DNA of 64,000 bases from Komarekiella atlantica HA4396-MV6 (GTDB lineage: Bacteria; Cyanobacteriota; Cyanobacteriia; Cyanobacteriales; Nostocaceae): assembly GCA_019359395.1 (NCBI GenBank), contig JAHHHK010000028.1, positions 1-64,000 on the forward strand. The letters are read 5' to 3'. The notes beneath the pieces were generated by a model. It worked only from the letters and a program-made list of their open reading frames with translations. It did not search any database and was not told the DNA's origin. A program made the position numbers and the translations under genes. Shown here in pieces: positions 56,145-64,000 of the stretch (its first letter is position 1; each line of letters opens with the position of its first letter).

Positions 56145-56293
56145 GTTAGCACTATCCTAGCTTTTAACAAGCGCCAATTTTCCCTTACAGCTTTTGCAAA
56201 CCTAAATCATTCGTGAATAAGATTTCCGAATTCTCAAAGAATTCGGGAATCTGAGCCTTTCGATTTTCACAAATCAAATAGGATTGCTACATA

Positions 56294-57037
56294 ATGCTGG
56301 TTTTCATTATTCCACTCAAAAGCCCCCAAGTTTCCAATTCATGGGAGCGTGTTACACAGTTATTTGAAAGATGCATTAAATCAGTCTGCAATCAAACCTC
56401 ACCCAACTTTCGCGTTATTGTTGTTTGTCACGAAAAGCCAAAAATAGAATTTAATCATTCCCATATTACATACATTACTGTTGATTTTTCACCTGCAAAC
56501 GAGACTAACCCTGTAGCTAAAGGAGACACAGATAAAGGACGTAAAATCTTGAAAGGATTGATTTATGCTCGTCAATTTTGTCCTACTCATACTATGGCAG
56601 TTGATGCTGACGATTGTGTCAGTAAAAAGTTAGCCAAATTTATTCAACAACATCCTGATTCTGATGGATGGGTTATAAATAAAGGTTATAAATATCAAGA
56701 AGGAAGTAAATATATATATATTAAAAGAAACAATTTTTATAAAATGTGCGGTACTTGTAACATTACTCGATATGATTTGAATTATCTACCAGAAGCTCCA
56801 GAATATAATCGTGGCTACGGATACTACAGATATTATATAGACCACGGCAAAGTTAGAGATATTCTCAAAAACAAAGCGAAAGCCATTAAATCATTACCAT
56901 TCCCCGGTGCAATTTATATTCTGGAAACAGGAGAAAATCTTTTTGATAATTCCAAAAGATTAAGATTCAGCATTTTTAATCGCAAACTATTAAATCAATC
57001 AATTAGGGATGAATTCGGACTGTACAAATTACAGTAA
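56294..57037 (+). CDS. GT-A fold glycosyltransferase-like protein
   Basis: This 247-residue protein begins like a family 2 glycosyltransferase (MLVFIIPLKSPQVSNSWERVTQLFERCIKSVCNQT), with an acidic metal motif AVDADDCVSKKLAKFI near residue 105. The C-terminal half is Tyr/Lys-rich and lacks the clear acceptor motifs of large GT2 enzymes. It lies 62 bp before the polysaccharide polymerase gene on the same strand and opens the second polysaccharide cluster. The donor sugar is unknown. Activity is probable, not certain. Confidence 0.72.
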   Translation: MLVFIIPLKSPQVSNSWERVTQLFERCIKSVCNQTSPNFRVIVVCHEKPKIEFNHSHITYITVDFSPANETNPVAKGDTDKGRKILKGLIYARQFCPTHTMAVDADDCVSKKLAKFIQQHPDSDGWVINKGYKYQEGSKYIYIKRNNFYKMCGTCNITRYDLNYLPEAPEYNRGYGYYRYYIDHGKVRDILKNKAKAIKSLPFPGAIYILETGENLFDNSKRLRFSIFNRKLLNQSIRDEFGLYKLQ

Positions 57038-57099
57038 TTCTCATAAATTTATCAACTATAATATATTATTTTCCGAGGCTGATAGGCTACAGTGCCACT

Positions 57100-58752
57100 A
57101 TGCCAAAATTCAAAACAAAATCTCAATCATCTAAAAATTCAAAAAAGCAGGCTAAAAAGGAAACTCCTACCCTTAGCCTCAAAGAAAGGTTAGCTCAAAA
57201 GCGCAAAGCAGCCCAAGCCCGTAAAGAACTCATTAGCTTGCTTACCACCGCCACCTTTGGCGGTGTCTTTGTTGGCATTCTGCTCTTTTTCGTAGGTGGA
57301 ATGAAAATGGCGGCTCCTGCGGTCTTGGGGATACTTGTCATGTCCTTTTCCTTCAAATACCCCCGCCAAGCGCTATTTGCTTTCATCATTTATGTACCTA
57401 TTGGGGGTACTATTACCTACTATTTGGGCAATAGTCCCATACTCCAATTAGCTAAAGATTCCTTTTACGTTCCAGCATTAATTGGATTTTGGCAAACTTG
57501 CCGTAAGCAAGGACTACCCCTAATTATTCCCCAAGGCATTAAAATCCCGCTGTATATTGTCTTGGGTTGTAGTCTGTTAACACTGTTATTTATCAATGGT
57601 GGACAGCAGTTCAACCCGCCTAGCGTCGGACTATTAGAAAATGCACCGAAAGAAATACCCATAGGTATGGGAATTTTGGGACTGAAAGTATTTTTAGGCT
57701 ACGTACCTTTGATTGGTTGTGCTTACTATCTAATTCGCAACAAGCAGGATTTTCTATTTTTATCGCGCTTACAGATTGTTCTCATCATCCTCTGCTGTGT
57801 ACTAGGACTTATTCAGTACTTGTTACTCCTAACTGGTGTATGCCAAGGCACTAGAGGACTCGAAGGAGATGCCTTATTTAGAGCTACACTCGAAGCTCGG
57901 TGTTATTTTGGTGGAGCGCTAGTATATAGTCCCGAAGAAGGGATTATTCGCCTACCAGGAACTTTTGTGGCTCCTTGGCAATGGGCGTGGTTCTTGATTG
58001 CCAGCACCTTTTTTACGTTTGCTACAGGCTTCACTGACCCATCAGTAATATGGCGGATGCTCGGTTTAGGTTCTTTAGCATTGGTCTTTATTAATGCTGT
58101 AGTCTCTGGGCAGAGAATTGCTTTAGCTTTAGTACCAACCTGCTTCATTATTTTGTTATTGCTTACTGGTCAAATTGCTAACCTCAAACGGTTTATCCCC
58201 ATTGGTATAGGACTTGCCTTGATTCTGGGAATTGCGATGGTAACTAACCCTGCTGTCGTGCAAGAGAGAACCGAGAGTTTTACAAGCCGCTGGGACGCTT
58301 CACCACCTCAAGATTTTATCGTCCAGCAATTTGAAGAGAATTGGAAAAATGTAGACGGGCCCTTGGGAAGTGGCTTAGGTCGAGCAACTAACTCTGCACG
58401 TGCAATGGGTTCAACTAAGTTAGTGGAAACCTACTACCCCAAAGTACTTTTTGAAGTGGGAATTGTTGGATTATTAGCGTTCTTGGCTTTGGTGACAACT
58501 TTAACAATCATTGCCTTCAAAACGTATCGCTCTATAAAAAACCGTAATTTCCGCAGTTACGGAGCTGCTTTATGGGTGTTTATATTGTTTATTAGTTACA
58601 ACACCTATTACTACCCTCTGGATGTAGACCCGGTTGCTGTCTATTATTGGTTTTTTGCGGGAGTTCTTTTCAAATTGCCAGTCTTGGAGAAACAAGAGAA
58701 GGAAGATACTGACCCTCAACAAAAAACCAAGCGAAAACGGTTACAAACATAA
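57100..58752 (+). CDS. hpsL: O-antigen polymerase-like membrane protein, probably HpsL
   Basis: This 550-residue protein has a lysine-rich cytoplasmic N terminus (about 45 residues) and then about 11 membrane helices. A large loop contains RLPGTFVAPWQWAWF and a later one has GPLGSGLGRATNS and YYPKVLFEVGIVGLL, as in Wzy/ligase proteins. The C terminus is again highly charged. Size, charged ends and the gene order of GTs behind it resemble HpsL of hormogonium polysaccharide loci. The name is from memory of that set, not from alignment. It ends 2 bp before the next ORF. Confidence 0.7.
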   Translation: MPKFKTKSQSSKNSKKQAKKETPTLSLKERLAQKRKAAQARKELISLLTTATFGGVFVGILLFFVGGMKMAAPAVLGILVMSFSFKYPRQALFAFIIYVPIGGTITYYLGNSPILQLAKDSFYVPALIGFWQTCRKQGLPLIIPQGIKIPLYIVLGCSLLTLLFINGGQQFNPPSVGLLENAPKEIPIGMGILGLKVFLGYVPLIGCAYYLIRNKQDFLFLSRLQIVLIILCCVLGLIQYLLLLTGVCQGTRGLEGDALFRATLEARCYFGGALVYSPEEGIIRLPGTFVAPWQWAWFLIASTFFTFATGFTDPSVIWRMLGLGSLALVFINAVVSGQRIALALVPTCFIILLLLTGQIANLKRFIPIGIGLALILGIAMVTNPAVVQERTESFTSRWDASPPQDFIVQQFEENWKNVDGPLGSGLGRATNSARAMGSTKLVETYYPKVLFEVGIVGLLAFLALVTTLTIIAFKTYRSIKNRNFRSYGAALWVFILFISYNTYYYPLDVDPVAVYYWFFAGVLFKLPVLEKQEKEDTDPQQKTKRKRLQT

Positions 58753-58769
58753 ATTTGAGTGAGACAAAA

Positions 58770-59930
58770 ATGGTAAAAGTTATTATAGGAGGTCAAAAAC
58801 ACCTCAGTATTCCTAATCTACCTCGTAATTCCAGACATACACTAATCCGCCCCAAGCCTTTTCCCGCAGGTAGATATCCAATAGAAAAAATTTGGTATCC
58901 TTTAGCTAGCTTCATTGCTTGGCAACCTTTATGGGGAAGATATCAAGCTATTCATTCTTTTAATAGAATTTTATATACGAATAAACCTTGGTTTCTTACA
59001 TTTGAAGATCATCGGGTTTTGTATAGAAATCCTCAAAATCAACGAGAAGCTGTAATTTATGAGTTATTAAATAATCGCTTAGCGCTCGATAATTGCCAGA
59101 AAATTATAGCTATCTCAGATTACGCCAAGCTGAGATTAGCCAAGCGGATAGAAGGCTGGAAGATAGAAAGAAAAATTAGCAGCAAATTAGTTGTTATCCA
59201 TCCAAATTTCCCTGTCAGAGTTCATTCATTTAAACGTTATCAAGAACAACAAAATCTTCAGCTTGTCTTTATAGGAAACCACTTTGCTAGAAAAGGTGGG
59301 ATTGTCGCTTTAAGGTTAGCAAAAAAAGCCGAAAAACTAGGTTTACCTATTACTATACACATCATATCTGGACTGGAATATGGTTCAGGAGTACCTACTG
59401 ATTTCCCTGAGCGCGACAGATATATAGATGATTTAAAATTACTTAATTTAAATAACGTTTTTTTTCACAAAAATATTCCTAACGAACAAGTTATTGAATT
59501 ATTATCGCAAAGCCATTTTCAATTAATGGCTACATTACATGATACATACGGCTATAGTATCATCGAAGGATTTTCGGTCGCTACTCCTGCAATTACAACT
59601 AATGTCTGCGCTTTGCCAGAGTTTATTCGTCATGGTGAAAATGGATATATTTTAAAATTACCAGTTAATGATATTAGGCACTGGAGCAATTGGTTGCACG
59701 GAGAAAAAACCAAAACTGATGAATATTGGGATATTCTAAATAGCACCTATGATTATTTAGCAGAGCAAGCATTACAACAAATAATCAAATTTATTGATAG
59801 ACCAGATAAACCAGAACATTACGAATATTTAAGTGCAGGAGCGTTAGCTCAAGCTCAAAATTTGCACAACTCAGAAAAACAAAACGAGTTATTTGACAAT
59901 TTATATGCAGCAGCAGCGGGAGTATACTGA
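58770..59930 (+). CDS. GT1/GT4-like glycosyltransferase
   Basis: This 386-residue GT-B type protein carries IHSFNRILYTNKPWFLTFEDH, LVVIHPNFPV and LVFIGNHFARKGGIVALRLAKKA. The C-terminal signature is MATLHDTYGYSIIEGFSVATPAITTNVCALPEF. The ATG at 58770 follows the hpsL-like stop by 17 bp; an in-frame TTG at 58755 is the other choice. It occupies the hpsM-like position of the cluster. The long C-terminal helical tail (from about 320) is unusual for GT4 enzymes. Sugar unknown. Confidence 0.78.
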   Translation: MVKVIIGGQKHLSIPNLPRNSRHTLIRPKPFPAGRYPIEKIWYPLASFIAWQPLWGRYQAIHSFNRILYTNKPWFLTFEDHRVLYRNPQNQREAVIYELLNNRLALDNCQKIIAISDYAKLRLAKRIEGWKIERKISSKLVVIHPNFPVRVHSFKRYQEQQNLQLVFIGNHFARKGGIVALRLAKKAEKLGLPITIHIISGLEYGSGVPTDFPERDRYIDDLKLLNLNNVFFHKNIPNEQVIELLSQSHFQLMATLHDTYGYSIIEGFSVATPAITTNVCALPEFIRHGENGYILKLPVNDIRHWSNWLHGEKTKTDEYWDILNSTYDYLAEQALQQIIKFIDRPDKPEHYEYLSAGALAQAQNLHNSEKQNELFDNLYAAAAGVY

Positions 59931-60005
59931 AGTTTCCTAAAACTAATTATTACTTGGTTATCATCTAATTATCAAAATAGCAAAACTATCCTAGTATAAA
60001 AACTT

Positions 60006-60983
60006 ATGGATTATTGGCCTTTAATTTCAGTGATTATCCCGACCTATAGTCGAGAGGAGCCGCTACGGGATAGTATTGTTGATGTCCTCAAGCAGGACTA
60101 TCCGAACTTTGAAGTTTTGGTTGTAGACCAAACCCCAAAACACCAACCAGAAATCCAAGCTTATCTAGAGGAACAGGCGGGAGCAGGTAAAATTAAATGG
60201 TTGCGTTTAGATTGGGCGAGTTTACCAGGGGCGCGAAATTATGCCGTGCGGCGGTCATCTGGTGAAATAGTATTGTTTATTGATGATGATGTTCAGTTAA
60301 CCCCTGGATTTTTAGCAGCCCATGCAAAAAACTATGTACAAAATCCAGAAGTTGGGGCGATCGCAGGGCGAGTATTTGACAGAATGAAATTGGGTGACTC
60401 TGGGGGTGATATGCAGATTGAATATTTGCCTCCCCAGGCAATGGATCCAGGAATTGCTTGGTATCATATTGATTTAGTACATACAACTAAACCCCAGCAG
60501 GTATTGACAGCCAGGGGTTGCAATATGTCTTTTCGCCGCGAAATTTTTACTAAGCACGGACTGAGGTTTGATGAAAGGTTTCGCGGTAGCGCAGTGCGAG
60601 AAGAATCAGATTTTTGTTTACGAGTTCGCCAGACGGGATATAAGATTTGGTACGACCCAGAGGCCCATTTAGTGCATTTAGGTGAAGAAACGGGGGGTTG
60701 TCATGATATTAGTATGCGATCGCTCAAATATCAACTCACCTTTTACCACAACCATTTCTTACTGGGGCTAAAAAACCTCACCGCTACCCAAGCCTTACGC
60801 TTATACGCCCGTTTGTTTGACTGTCACGTCTTGGGACGCCCACCCTGTCACAAAAGCGGTTCCCCCATCAAAATTGCAACTCGCGCCGTTTTCTACACTT
60901 TAGGTTTTTTCAAAGCCCTGAGTACTGTCATCCAATCATTATGGAATGATGGTCAAATTTACAGTCGATTAGATCAACTTTAA
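60006..60983 (+). CDS. hpsN: GT2 family glycosyltransferase, HpsN-like
   Basis: This 325-residue GT-A enzyme begins ISVIIPTYSREEPLRDSIVDVLKQDYPNFEVLVVDQTP. It has the metal-binding FIDDDVQLTPGF, then RGCNMSFRREIFTKHGLRFDERF and AVREESDFCLRVRQTGYKIWYDPEAHLVHL, a full GT2 catalytic set. A weakly hydrophobic C-terminal segment may dock it to the membrane. Order (polymerase, GT, GT2, GT4, GT4) matches the hpsL-P arrangement of filamentous cyanobacteria as I remember it, so the symbol is provisional. Confidence 0.75.
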   Translation: MDYWPLISVIIPTYSREEPLRDSIVDVLKQDYPNFEVLVVDQTPKHQPEIQAYLEEQAGAGKIKWLRLDWASLPGARNYAVRRSSGEIVLFIDDDVQLTPGFLAAHAKNYVQNPEVGAIAGRVFDRMKLGDSGGDMQIEYLPPQAMDPGIAWYHIDLVHTTKPQQVLTARGCNMSFRREIFTKHGLRFDERFRGSAVREESDFCLRVRQTGYKIWYDPEAHLVHLGEETGGCHDISMRSLKYQLTFYHNHFLLGLKNLTATQALRLYARLFDCHVLGRPPCHKSGSPIKIATRAVFYTLGFFKALSTVIQSLWNDGQIYSRLDQL

Positions 60984-61013
60984 TTTATTTAACTATAGAT
61001 GCAACCGTTAAAC

Positions 61014-61068
61014 ACAGGTAAATTTCTTATTTATTCATCTGTGTTTATTTATGTTTATCTGTGGTTTC
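61014..61068. repeat. ACCACAGAT-type palindromic repeat, degenerate
   Basis: The right arm ATCTGTGTTTA...TTTATCTGTGGTTT (61038-61069) is well preserved; the left arm AAACACAGGTAAAT is shortened. It lies between the GT2 and GT4 genes of the second polysaccharide cluster, without recognisable family B or C ends. Confidence 0.65.
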
Positions 61069-61097
61069 AACTCTCCAAATTATAATCGAAAATACCA

Positions 61098-62273
61098 ATG
61101 AAAATTTTAATTGCTAGCCATACTTATATTGTAGACCTCAACTGTGAAAAATTACGCGCTTTATCACGACTAAAACCAGGAATTGAAGTCACAGTTGTTG
61201 TCCCAAAGCGCTGGAAACCCGGTGGCGTGCAAAACAAAATTATTGAAACTGAATACCGCGATGAAGGTGCATTTAAAATAGTTCCTATTTCTAATTTTAG
61301 TCAAAATCATCAGGGACTTCTTACTTTCGGTGCTGATTTAATCACATTATTACGGCAGTTTCGTCCCCAAATCATCCAGGTAGAACAAGGTTCTAGGGGA
61401 CTAGCTTATAGTCAGATGATTGCCTTAAATCAGCTATTAGGACTCAAGGCAAAAAATGTATTTTTTACCTGGTGGAATCTACCATACGAGCTAAAATTAC
61501 CAGTTGCTTTATTAGAAAAATATAACCTGAATCATAGCCACGGCATAATTTCTGGTAATCAGGATGGAGCAGAAGTTTTACGCCAACGGGGATATCAAGG
61601 CCCGATTAAAGTTATGCCACAACTGGGTGTAGACGAAAGTCTGTTTACTCCCCAAACTCAACCAGAGTTAGCATCAAAACTGGGTATTGAAACAGGAGAT
61701 TTTGTAGTAGGTTTTGTTGGACGCTTTGTGCAAGAAAAGGGATTATTAACACTTTTACAAGCATTATTCAGTTTAAAAAATAAACCTTGGAAACTACTAC
61801 TATTAGGGCGAGGAGAACTGCAATTTGAATTGATAAAGTTAGTAGCAGAAAATAATCTTCAAGAGCGTGTGATACTTGTAGAAAGTGTGGCTCATAACGA
61901 AGTAGCTAATTATATCAATTTAATGAGTACTTTAATCTTACCTTCGGAAACAACTTACAAGTTTAAAACCTTAACTTCAGTTGGCTGGAAAGAACAATTT
62001 GGTCACGTATTAATTGAGGCAATGGCTTGCCAAGTACCTGTAATTGGTTCTAATTCTGGTGAAATTCCGCATGTAATTGGCGATGCTGGTTTAGTATTTC
62101 CCGAAGGTGATATTCAAGCTCTCGTTAATTGCTTAGTTCAATTAATGGATAAACCAGATTTTGCCCGCACTCTCGGTGAAATGGGTTATCAAGAAGCCAT
62201 GATTAAATACACGAATAAAGCTTTAGCTAAGCAGCAATTAGAGTTTTATCAAGAATTAGTTAATAGTCATTAG
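61098..62273 (+). CDS. hpsO: GT4 family glycosyltransferase, HpsO-like
   Basis: This 391-residue GT-B enzyme opens with MKILIASHTYIVDLNCEKLRAL and has PQIIQVEQGSRGLAYSQMI in the acceptor domain. GFVGRFVQEKGLLTLL and LLGRGELQFEL follow. The signature is LPSETTYKFKTLTSVGWKEQFGHVLIEAMACQVPVIGSNSGEIP, typical of a GT4 with an inserted EQFG segment. It stands fourth in the plus-strand cluster. Provisional symbol by synteny; donor and acceptor are unknown. Confidence 0.76.
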   Translation: MKILIASHTYIVDLNCEKLRALSRLKPGIEVTVVVPKRWKPGGVQNKIIETEYRDEGAFKIVPISNFSQNHQGLLTFGADLITLLRQFRPQIIQVEQGSRGLAYSQMIALNQLLGLKAKNVFFTWWNLPYELKLPVALLEKYNLNHSHGIISGNQDGAEVLRQRGYQGPIKVMPQLGVDESLFTPQTQPELASKLGIETGDFVVGFVGRFVQEKGLLTLLQALFSLKNKPWKLLLLGRGELQFELIKLVAENNLQERVILVESVAHNEVANYINLMSTLILPSETTYKFKTLTSVGWKEQFGHVLIEAMACQVPVIGSNSGEIPHVIGDAGLVFPEGDIQALVNCLVQLMDKPDFARTLGEMGYQEAMIKYTNKALAKQQLEFYQELVNSH

Positions 62274-62311
62274 TCACTCGACTTTCTCAAAACTTAATTT
62301 TATGAAAATAG

Positions 62312-62366
62312 AACCACAGATAAACACAGATAATTTATCGGTGTGCATTTGTGTTTATCTGTGGTT
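62312..62366. repeat. ACCACAGAT-type palindromic repeat
   Basis: AACCACAGATAAACACAGAT (62312-62331) pairs with 62347-62366 with one mismatch in 20 and a 15-nt loop. It lies between the HpsO-like and HpsP-like genes and would form a strong hairpin in the transcript. Confidence 0.8.
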
Positions 62367-62422
62367 TCAAATACTCATAACTTAGATTTTTACAATAAGT
62401 CTAAAGGACAAATAACAAAAAA

Positions 62423-63604
62423 ATGAAAATCCTACAAATTGTCCCCTCAATTTCTCTAATTTATGGCGGCCCAAGTCAAATGGTATTAGGACTAGCTCCA
62501 GCATTGGCACAAGAGGGAGTAGAAGTTACAATTCTCACAACTGATAGTAATGGCGATATTGGTCAAAAATCCTTGGATGTTCCCTTAAATCGTCCAATAA
62601 AACAAGATGGCTATGAAATAATTTACTTTCGTTGTGCACCGTTTCGTCGCTACAAATTTTCGTTGGATTTACTAAAGTGGCTGAAAATTCATGCTCATGA
62701 GTTTGACTTAGCGCATATTCATGCTCTATTCTCTCCCGTAAGTAGTGCCGCTGCAACTGTGTGTCGTCAACAAAAGCTACCTTATATTTTGCGCCCTTTG
62801 GGTACTCTCGATCCAGCCGATTTACGTAAGAAAAAGCAATTAAAACAGCTTTATGCCGCAATTATAGAACGTCAAAATTTAGCTGGTGCGGCAGCAATTC
62901 ATTTTACCAGCAATCAAGAAGCCAAAATATCAGAACGATTTGGAGTGTCTACGCCAGATTTGGTTATTCCCTTGGGTGTTAAAGAAAAAGTGGGGAAAGG
63001 GGGAGAAGATATCTTGCTTAAGCAATTTAGTATTCCTGCTGAAATCCCCTTGGTGTTGTTTATGTCACGAATTGACCCGAAAAAGGGATTAAATCTGTTG
63101 ATTCCGGCACTAGAAAAGCTGCTATCAATTGGTTATAAGTTTCACTTTGTCTTAGCTGGAACAAATCCCCAAGATCCAAATTATGAACAAAAAATAATAT
63201 CTCAAATTCAAAATTCACCATTGCGATCGCACACTACAATCACTGGCTTTGTCACTGGTGAATTAAAGGTTAGTTTACTACAAGCTGCTGATTTATTCGT
63301 CTTGCCTTCGTACTATGAAAATTTTGGAATTGCTGTAGCTGAGGCGATGGTTGCAGGCATACCTGTGGTAATTTCTGATCAAGTGCATATTTGTCAACAG
63401 GTACGCGATAGTGAATCTGGCTGGGTGGGTACAACAGATGTACAAGCACTTTTTGAGTTACTGCAAGAGGCTTTGCAAAATCCCGAAGAACGCCAGCGAC
63501 GGGGATTAAATGCCCGACAATATGCATTGCAACATTTTAGTTGGGATGCGATCGCTCGTCAAACAATCCAAGCCTACCAAGGAATTTTGGTCAAGCAGTC
63601 CTAA
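62423..63604 (+). CDS. hpsP: GT4 family glycosyltransferase, HpsP-like
   Basis: This 393-residue GT-B enzyme has IVPSISLIYGGPSQMVLGLAPALAQEGVEVTILTTD at the N terminus, LAHIHALFSPVSSAAA, and PYILRPLGTLDPADLRKKKQLKQLY. The C-terminal half has FMSRIDPKKGLNLLIPAL, the donor signature PSYYENFGIAVAEAMVAGIPVVIS and the usual final helix. It is last in the cluster. Good Met start 149 bp after the previous stop, behind a hairpin repeat. Symbol provisional, as above. Confidence 0.77.
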   Translation: MKILQIVPSISLIYGGPSQMVLGLAPALAQEGVEVTILTTDSNGDIGQKSLDVPLNRPIKQDGYEIIYFRCAPFRRYKFSLDLLKWLKIHAHEFDLAHIHALFSPVSSAAATVCRQQKLPYILRPLGTLDPADLRKKKQLKQLYAAIIERQNLAGAAAIHFTSNQEAKISERFGVSTPDLVIPLGVKEKVGKGGEDILLKQFSIPAEIPLVLFMSRIDPKKGLNLLIPALEKLLSIGYKFHFVLAGTNPQDPNYEQKIISQIQNSPLRSHTTITGFVTGELKVSLLQAADLFVLPSYYENFGIAVAEAMVAGIPVVISDQVHICQQVRDSESGWVGTTDVQALFELLQEALQNPEERQRRGLNARQYALQHFSWDAIARQTIQAYQGILVKQS

Positions 63605-63759
63605 CCCAAAAAATACAACAGTACTTATCGCTAAACAGGTGCTAGAACTGCTTTGACGACAATATCTGTAATGACAAAACTAATCCCAATTAACGTATAG
63701 AACCCATTTGGGATCTTGGTAAAAGAGTATAATTAGGGTCTTACTGGATAGGGCAATAT
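63605..63759. other. Short gap after the second polysaccharide cluster
   Basis: About 155 bp with no credible ORF or hairpin terminator that I can see. Confidence 0.35.
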
Positions 63760-63999
63760 TCAGTCAATAACGGTGAAGTTGTGCAGCGGCAGATAACCTT
63801 TAACGCCCACCGATACCTCTATTCCGTCCACACTAACGCAGTGTTAGCCGTCGCCATTACGATTGATTTCACGCTCAATAATTTCTTTAACAAACTCTGG
63901 CAGTTCTTTTTCTATACTGATGGCTCTTTGCTTGAGCCTTTCATAAATCTCAATATCGTTACCTTCCCAAAGAAGGTCTATTCTTCTAATTTGTCGCAT
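63760..63999 (-). pseudogene. Small gene interrupted by an in-frame TAA (possibly 5' partial)
   Basis: From the ATG at 63999, 51 codons read MRQIRRIDLLWEGNDIEIYE... to EIINRNGDG-like end, then TAA at 63844-63846. The same frame continues for 27 codons (HCVSVDGIEVSVGVKGYLPL...) to a TGA at 63760-63762. Both halves look protein-like, so the TAA is probably a nonsense mutation. The start is one base from the window edge, so the gene may extend beyond it. No family is recognised. If it is not a pseudogene, the 51-residue product alone may be made. Confidence 0.45.
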
Positions 64000-64000
64000 T

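Overview
The window is chromosomal DNA from a filamentous, probably heterocyst-forming (Nostocales-type) cyanobacterium. The evidence is many HIP1 octamers (GCGATCGC), phylloquinone methylation (menG), paired phytoene desaturase and phytoene synthase genes, heme oxygenase, heptad repeat arrays, small nested palindromic repeats, and a gene set resembling hormogonium polysaccharide synthesis. I see no rRNA genes, CRISPR array, prophage or intact transposase gene.

1-11.3 kb is a mixed housekeeping region. It holds a REC-GAF response regulator, menG, a DUF445 membrane protein, a Uma2-family protein, a Rieske oxygenase divergent from a TetR regulator with two near-identical operator-like sites, a DUF1778/GNAT toxin-antitoxin pair, an adenosine-deaminase-family enzyme, a rhodanese-like protein lacking its cysteine, and mutL.

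11.3-33.9 kb is one long minus-strand exopolysaccharide locus. Read in transcription order it has a PglF/CapD-type dehydratase, a beta-propeller protein, a Wzx-like flippase, a GT4, a Wzy-like polymerase, a glycoside-hydrolase-like secreted protein and three more GT4 enzymes. It continues with a PglC-like phosphoglycosyl transferase, a PhyH-type dioxygenase, a FemAB/GNAT-like protein, an ATP-grasp ligase, a metallo-beta-lactamase/Rieske protein, a DegT aminotransferase and a Wzz/BY-kinase. The set suggests a lipid-linked glycan started on a diamino-trideoxy sugar, decorated by oxidation and perhaps aminoacylation, flipped, polymerised and length-controlled. Its gaps are loaded with non-autonomous mobile repeats with recognisable target duplications, and two of its proteins end inside such repeats.

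34.7-56.1 kb holds nagZ, crtP-crtB, tRNA-Ser(GCU), an amino-acid ABC binding lipoprotein, an outer-membrane-like protein, a class A beta-lactamase-like protein divergent from an NlpC/P60 hydrolase, a dolichol-phosphate-mannose-synthase-like GT2, an MFS exporter, tRNA-Arg(ACG), moaC, a DUF2795 gene, an unusual structured intergenic element, a PEP-CTERM protein, a Uma2 pseudogene, several small cyanobacterial genes, an ABA4-like protein, a CobW-type GTPase, heme oxygenase and glmM.

56.3-63.6 kb is a second, plus-strand polysaccharide cluster (a small GT-A-like protein, a large Wzy-like membrane protein and four glycosyltransferases) whose order resembles the hpsL-hpsP set. The right edge carries a small minus-strand ORF interrupted by an in-frame stop.

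Names come from reading the protein sequences by eye. Domain limits are approximate and no database search was run.
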